26,235 nucleotides of DNA, taken from Chitinophagaceae bacterium UBA3430. Lineage in GTDB: Bacteria; Bacteroidota; Bacteroidia; Chitinophagales; Chitinophagaceae. Below the pieces are notes generated by a model. That model was not told the DNA's origin, did no database searches, and saw only the letters and a list, made by a program, of their open reading frames with translations. The stretch is taken from positions 1 through 26,235 of the forward strand of contig DFST01000098.1 of the NCBI GenBank assembly GCA_002378975.1, read 5' to 3'. Below are positions 22,735 through 26,235 of the stretch, in pieces; position 1 is the stretch's first letter; each line of letters begins with the position of its first letter. The translations under genes and the position numbers were made by a program.

Positions 22735-22755
22735 GTTCAGAGTTCAAGGTTCAGA
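22735..22755. repeat. Three 7-bp tandem repeats between rpmI and rplT
   Basis: GTTCAGA, GTTCAAG and GTTCAGA follow each other directly at 22735-22741, 22742-22748 and 22749-22755. The repeats fill much of the 44-base gap between the rpmI stop and the rplT start. Their role is unknown. Confidence 0.8.
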
Positions 22756-22762
22756 ATTAGGA

Positions 22763-22960
22763 TTACTTCAGACGCAGGAGGCGTTTGACGAAATCAACGT
22801 GGGAAGCAGCGACGGTTCCGTCTTTGCGCATGTTGCGTTTACGCTTCTTTGACTTTTTTGTCAGGATGTGACGTTTGAAACTCTTTTGATGCTGGATCTT
22901 ACCGGTGCCGGTCACTTTGAACCGTTTCTTGGCACTCGAGTTGGTTTTTACCTTGGGCAT
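22763..22960 (-). CDS. rpmI: 50S ribosomal protein L35
   Basis: The 65-residue basic protein starts MPKVKTNSSAKKRFKVTGTG and contains HILTKKSKKRKRNMRK, the diagnostic L35 pattern, with a C-terminal VKRLLRLK. It is the first gene of a two-gene unit with rplT. The preceding gene is a metalloprotease and not infC, which is unusual. A consensus promoter at 23079-23111 and a leader of about 110 nt with several hairpins precede it. Confidence 0.99.
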   Translation of the reverse strand: MPKVKTNSSAKKRFKVTGTGKIQHQKSFKRHILTKKSKKRKRNMRKDGTVAASHVDFVKRLLRLK

Positions 22961-22983
22961 GGTACCCTGTATTTTAGTTTACA

Positions 22984-23074
22984 CCTGGGAGGCATTCCCC
23001 ACTGGGGGACCTTTGTCGAACCTCTTTAGGCAATATGCACCCGAATTGCTTCGGACACGACCCGTTCGCACGGG
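22984..23074 (-). ncRNA. Structured 5' leader of rpmI-rplT, candidate ribosomal-protein autoregulation element
   Basis: Between the predicted transcription start (about 23072) and the rpmI ATG, three perfect hairpins are visible on the transcribed strand: CCCGT-GCGA-ACGGG (23061-23074), CCGAA-GCAA-TTCGG (23041-23054) and TCCCC-CAGT-GGGGA (22996-23009). The first two have GNRA tetraloops. A short CCT-CCC-AGG element follows at 22984-22992. L20 feedback control through an mRNA structure upstream of rpmI is known in other phyla; assigning that role here is inference, and the element does not obviously resemble the published Firmicutes leader. Confidence 0.45.
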
Positions 23075-23078
23075 GGTG

Positions 23079-23111
23079 CAAAGATAGTGCGAATCTTTGA
23101 AGACACCCAAA
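23079..23111 (-). promoter_or_regulatory. rpmI-rplT promoter, TTTG-N21-TATCTTTG
   Basis: The -7 box TATCTTTG (23079-23086) matches TAnnTTTG exactly, and TTTG (23108-23111) lies 21 bases upstream, within the reported spacing range for Bacteroidota. The -33 TTTG is formed by the end of the T-tract of the upstream gene's terminator. It is the best promoter in the window. Confidence 0.75.
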
Positions 23112-23134
23112 AAAAAGGGGCCCAAATGGGCCCC
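23109..23134 (-). terminator. Intrinsic terminator of the zinc metalloprotease gene
   Basis: On the minus strand GGGGCCC-ATTT-GGGCCCC (23117-23134) is a perfect 7-bp stem followed by eight T residues (23116-23109). It lies 20 bases after the protease stop codon and would separate that gene from rpmI-rplT. Confidence 0.9.
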
Positions 23135-23154
23135 TAGAAGATGTTGATTACTAA

Positions 23155-25707
23155 TTACTTACCCGGCTTCAAGGTCTGTTCGATGCGATCCGCCAAATCC
23201 TTCCAATGGTAGCGGGTCATGGGATCCGCCACCGTTGTGGAGGCCGCCAAGAGTTCGCTACGCAGGGTTGACAGGTGGGCTTTCACCACACTTTTTAGGT
23301 CCGTTTTATCAACCGATGAACCCGATACCTGAATGCTGATGCCGCCCATGGAAAGTGAGCTGCCCGCATTTCCGGCATCGATCAAACGGGTCAGGGCCAT
23401 CACGTATGACTTCTGCAAATTGCGGCGAAAAATATCCGTTGATTTACGAGCAGTCAGTTCAGCATAGATGCCGGATTTCATATCACCCAACAGGTCGGTG
23501 ATCCGGTAAGCATTATTTCCCAAGCTGGCTTCTGCATCGATCAATTTACTTAGACTGCGTGTACTGAGCATCCGATTTAGGATGTTGTCTTGAACACCAC
23601 CAATCGTGGTCAGTCCACTTTGACCAGTCTTAGCAAATACATCGTTATTCAACAACCACTTGGGTGTTTCAAACAAGGTCTTATTGAGATAGGCTACGGC
23701 CTCTTTTTGCTTGGCCTTGGAAACGATCTCGTAAACAGCTCCCTCCTGCTCTACGGTCTTCGGTGTTTCCATGATGCCACCCACGTATTTGACAACATGG
23801 CCATTGTACCGATTGAATTGATTGACCACTTCACCATACATCGTACGCAATCCATCATAGCCTTCATTGGATTCACGGGTCCATTTCATCAGATTCGGCA
23901 CGATGCGCTTGAGGTTTTCGGTCCCCCAATAGCTTCCTTTCATGGCATCATCACCTACTTGTTCGCTTTGTGAACGCGGATCGTCGGGGTTGGTTTCAGT
24001 GCCGAACCACAGGCGTTTATTCTTCAACCGGTCCATCACCCATTGGTTGAGATACCCTTTCTCCTCTTCCTGATCGCGGAACTGATCGAATCGGCGATAG
24101 CCCCATTCGATGGCCCATTTGTCGTAATCGCCAATGCGAGGGAATAATCCGATCTCACTGACCTTATCCTGTGGCTGTGCCACGTAATTGAAACGGGCGT
24201 AGTCCATGATCGAAGGCGTATGGCCATTCTTTTCTACCCATGCCTTGTTGCGCAGGCTATCGACCGGAACTGCTGAACTGGATCCGTAATTGTGACGCAG
24301 ACCGATGGTGTGACCAACTTCGTGCGAGGAAACAAAACGAATGAGCTGTCCCATCAGCGCATCGTCGAAAGCCATTTGATTCGCACGTGGATCGAGCGGA
24401 CCGCACTGGATCATGTACCAGTTGCGGAGCAACTCCATCACGTTGTGATACCAGTTGATGTGGCTTTCCATGATCTCCCCACTACGCGGATCGGAGATGC
24501 TGGGACCACTGGCGTTAGGAATATCGGAGGGCTTATAAACGATGGCAGAATTACGAGCATCATCCAAACTCCAGGTGCTGTCTTCTTCCTTAGTCGGAGC
24601 GCGTTTGGCGAGGATGGCATTTTTAAAGCCCGCTTGCTCAAAGGCTACTTTCCAATCATCCACACCCTGCATCAAATACGGAACCCATTTAGCAGGTGTT
24701 GCCGGATCGATGTAGAAAATGATGGGCTTCTTGGGTTCAACCAGTTCACCGCGCTTGTATTTCTCTAGATCTTCGTCCTTGGGCTCCAGGCGCCAGCGCT
24801 TTACGAGTACTACATCCTTTACGCCTTGTGGGTTTGCGTCGTAATCCGTATATCCAACGGCAAAATACCCAACGCGCGGATCGAAATAGCGGGCTTGCAT
24901 GGGCTTCTTAGGAAGTAGGACCAACGAACTATTCAGCTCCATGGTCATGTTGCCGCCTCCCGAAGGGCCACCACCAAAACCACCGGAAACCGGAGGTGAG
25001 GGCATCCGCGTATACGTTTTCACTGTGCGGATCTCTACGTTGATCGGATAGGAACGAACATTAATGATGTATGATTTATCGGGCTGAGGGGCCGCAAAAC
25101 GCAAACTAGATTTCAAGGAGCTGTTGAAAAACAGCACATCGTTGTCGCCCGAAATATAATCGGTCATATCGATCACCACACCGGCTGAGTCCTTACCCAA
25201 CGCCTTGATGTCAAAGGAAGCAGCGATCGGCTGTACGTTGGAGTTGGTTACATTCTGGAACATGGGCGACGTCGAATCCTTGGCATATTCACCGTAGGAA
25301 ATGGAGCGCAGGAAGATCTTATTGTTCGGCCCTTTTTCAAACCGAATCACATTTTGTCCGATCTGATCGCCGGCATAACCGAAGAATCCGCCGCTGCGCA
25401 GATCAGCTGGCGCTTTGGCGATCCGGTTCACGACCAGGATCTCCCGACCCAAGAGGCTATCGGGGATTTCAAAAAAGTATTTCTCGTCAACTTTGTGGGT
25501 CCAAAACATCCCTTTGTAGGACTGTGCTTTGGCGGTGATCACTTCTTTGTACGCTTTTGGGCCATTGGCAGGACCGACCGGTTTACGGGTCGTATCCGCT
25601 TTGGGAGCAGCTGCGGGAGCAACCGGAGCTTGCGCCAAAACGTTCATCCCCAAACTCAACACGAATAAGGAGGTCAGCAAGGATTTTGTGGTGCGCATGA
25701 TTTGCAT
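23155..25707 (-). CDS. Secreted zinc-dependent metalloprotease (DUF5117/DUF5118-type)
   Basis: The 850-residue protein has a signal peptide (LLTSLFVLSLGMNVLAQ) and a Pro/Ala/Lys-rich linker. A DUF5118-like segment (about 50-105, QSYKGMFWTHKVDEKYFFEI) comes next, then a DUF5117-like region (DQIGQNVIRFEKG onward) with a Gly-rich loop (SGGFGGGPSGGG). The catalytic zinc motif HEVGHTIGLRHN begins at His462, an HExxHxxGxxH metzincin-like motif. Bacteroidota encode many such proteins, thought to be periplasmic, outer-membrane or extracellular, with unknown substrates. The start may be the ATG at 25707 or that at 25698. The gene lies between infC and rpmI, flanked by terminators on both sides, an unusual place for a protease. 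Confidence 0.92.
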   Translation of the reverse strand: MQIMRTTKSLLTSLFVLSLGMNVLAQAPVAPAAAPKADTTRKPVGPANGPKAYKEVITAKAQSYKGMFWTHKVDEKYFFEIPDSLLGREILVVNRIAKAPADLRSGGFFGYAGDQIGQNVIRFEKGPNNKIFLRSISYGEYAKDSTSPMFQNVTNSNVQPIAASFDIKALGKDSAGVVIDMTDYISGDNDVLFFNSSLKSSLRFAAPQPDKSYIINVRSYPINVEIRTVKTYTRMPSPPVSGGFGGGPSGGGNMTMELNSSLVLLPKKPMQARYFDPRVGYFAVGYTDYDANPQGVKDVVLVKRWRLEPKDEDLEKYKRGELVEPKKPIIFYIDPATPAKWVPYLMQGVDDWKVAFEQAGFKNAILAKRAPTKEEDSTWSLDDARNSAIVYKPSDIPNASGPSISDPRSGEIMESHINWYHNVMELLRNWYMIQCGPLDPRANQMAFDDALMGQLIRFVSSHEVGHTIGLRHNYGSSSAVPVDSLRNKAWVEKNGHTPSIMDYARFNYVAQPQDKVSEIGLFPRIGDYDKWAIEWGYRRFDQFRDQEEEKGYLNQWVMDRLKNKRLWFGTETNPDDPRSQSEQVGDDAMKGSYWGTENLKRIVPNLMKWTRESNEGYDGLRTMYGEVVNQFNRYNGHVVKYVGGIMETPKTVEQEGAVYEIVSKAKQKEAVAYLNKTLFETPKWLLNNDVFAKTGQSGLTTIGGVQDNILNRMLSTRSLSKLIDAEASLGNNAYRITDLLGDMKSGIYAELTARKSTDIFRRNLQKSYVMALTRLIDAGNAGSSLSMGGISIQVSGSSVDKTDLKSVVKAHLSTLRSELLAASTTVADPMTRYHWKDLADRIEQTLKPGK

Positions 25708-25723
25708 TTTAGGATTGGGCTTA

Positions 25724-25754
25724 GAAAGAAAAGCGCCCCAATAGCTTGGGACGC
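25724..25754 (-). terminator. Intrinsic terminator of infC
   Basis: On the minus strand GCGTCCCAA-GCTA-TTGGGGCGC (25733-25754) forms a 9-bp stem with one T-G pair, followed by TTTTCTTTC. It starts 22 bases after the infC stop codon and uncouples infC from downstream genes. Confidence 0.85.
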
Positions 25755-25776
25755 AAATTCATTATTCATTTAGACG

Positions 25777-26235
25777 TTAGGCTTTCTTTTTTCCTTTGGG
25801 GGCGAACATGGCGAGCATTCTTCGACCTTCCATTTTCGGCATGCCTTCCAACACACCAGCCTCGGTCAATCGCTCCGCGAACTTCAATAAAAGCAATTGG
25901 CCACGATCTTGAAACTGGATCGCACGGCCTTTGAATTGGACATAGGCCTTGACCTTGTTGCCGTCTTTCAAAAATTCGATGGCGTGCTTGGCTTTGAAAT
26001 CAAAGTCATGATCGCCGCAGTTGGGCGTAAAACGAATCTCCTTCACTTCCGAGGCCTTACTCTTGGCCTTCATCTCTTTTTCCTTCTTCTTCTTGTCGTA
26101 CAAGAATTTATTGTAGTCGATGATCTTACAAACAGGGGGATCGACCGTCGGGGAGATCTCTACTAAGTCAAGTGTCTGATCTTGTGCCATCCGCAGCGCA
26201 TCCTGGAGTGAATAGATGCCTACCTCCACATTTTC
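25777..26235 (-). CDS. infC: Translation initiation factor IF-3, 5' end outside window
   Basis: IF-3 binds the 30S subunit and controls start-codon selection. The visible 152 residues cover the end of the N-terminal domain (VGIYSLQDALRMAQDQTLDLVEISP), the lysine-rich linker (YNKFLYDKKKKEKEMKAK) and the whole C-terminal domain (KEIRFTPNCGDHDFDFKAKHAIEFL ending GRRMLAMFAPKGKKKA). The frame is open to the right edge, so the start codon is missing and the GTG at 26229 is internal. The usual neighbours rpmI and rplT lie 2.8 kb away, beyond the inserted metalloprotease gene. Confidence 0.98.
   Translation of the reverse strand, partial: ENVEVGIYSLQDALRMAQDQTLDLVEISPTVDPPVCKIIDYNKFLYDKKKKEKEMKAKSKASEVKEIRFTPNCGDHDFDFKAKHAIEFLKDGNKVKAYVQFKGRAIQFQDRGQLLLLKFAERLTEAGVLEGMPKMEGRRMLAMFAPKGKKKA

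Overview
The window reads as a dense chromosomal segment from a Bacteroidota, most likely a Chitinophagaceae-like bacterium. The evidence is the protein families present (DUF2851, YqaE/Pmp3 with a signal peptide, a DUF5117/5118-type zinc metalloprotease, a roughly 520-residue signal peptidase I, an archaeal-type UbiA prenyltransferase next to KdsC and Maf). Start codons generally lack a Shine-Dalgarno sequence, and several genes are preceded closely by the Bacteroidota -7 promoter box TAnnTTTG. No rRNA, tRNA, CRISPR array, insertion sequence or phage gene was seen, and no stretch over 300 bases lacks a gene. The assignment to family level is an inference from sequence recall, not a search.

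Layout. Bases 1-2181 (minus strand) hold an exported protein of unknown function, lipoyl synthase LipA and the start of a phosphodiester glycosidase-like exported protein. An OsmC-family protein diverges from them (2221-2634). It converges on, and overlaps by 28 bases, a DUF2851 gene. Next on the minus strand come maf, a UbiA-family prenyltransferase and a KdsC-like phosphatase, packed with a 4-base overlap or gaps of a few bases, then iscX and an Isc-type ferredoxin. From 6666 to 11221 the plus strand carries an alpha/beta hydrolase, DNA topoisomerase I and a SirB1-like protein. The minus strand resumes with a Gfo/Idh/MocA oxidoreductase, cytidine deaminase, signal peptidase I, pyruvate dehydrogenase E1 beta, a UbiD decarboxylase, a dipeptide epimerase and a 4-alpha-glucanotransferase with two CBM20-like domains. 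Two small membrane-protein genes (21756-22305, plus) follow. The right end is the translation cluster infC / rpmI / rplT (minus).

The most unusual arrangement is at the right end. The normally contiguous infC-rpmI-rplT order is split by an 850-residue secreted zinc metalloprotease. Intrinsic terminators follow both infC and the protease gene. rpmI-rplT then has its own consensus promoter, whose -33 box lies in the protease terminator T-tract, followed by a leader of about 110 nt with several hairpins, a candidate for ribosomal-protein (L20) feedback control. Other second-look items are a terminator-like hairpin immediately before topA, a fully palindromic -7 box shared by two divergent genes, a perfect dyad before malQ, and a 7-bp tandem repeat between rpmI and rplT.

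Functionally the window is mostly housekeeping: lipoylation (LipA) and pyruvate dehydrogenase, Fe-S assembly (Fdx, IscX), envelope and lipid functions (KdsC, UbiA, LepB, peptide epimerase), DNA topology (TopA) and translation (IF-3, L35, L20). I found no clear defence system or mobile element.
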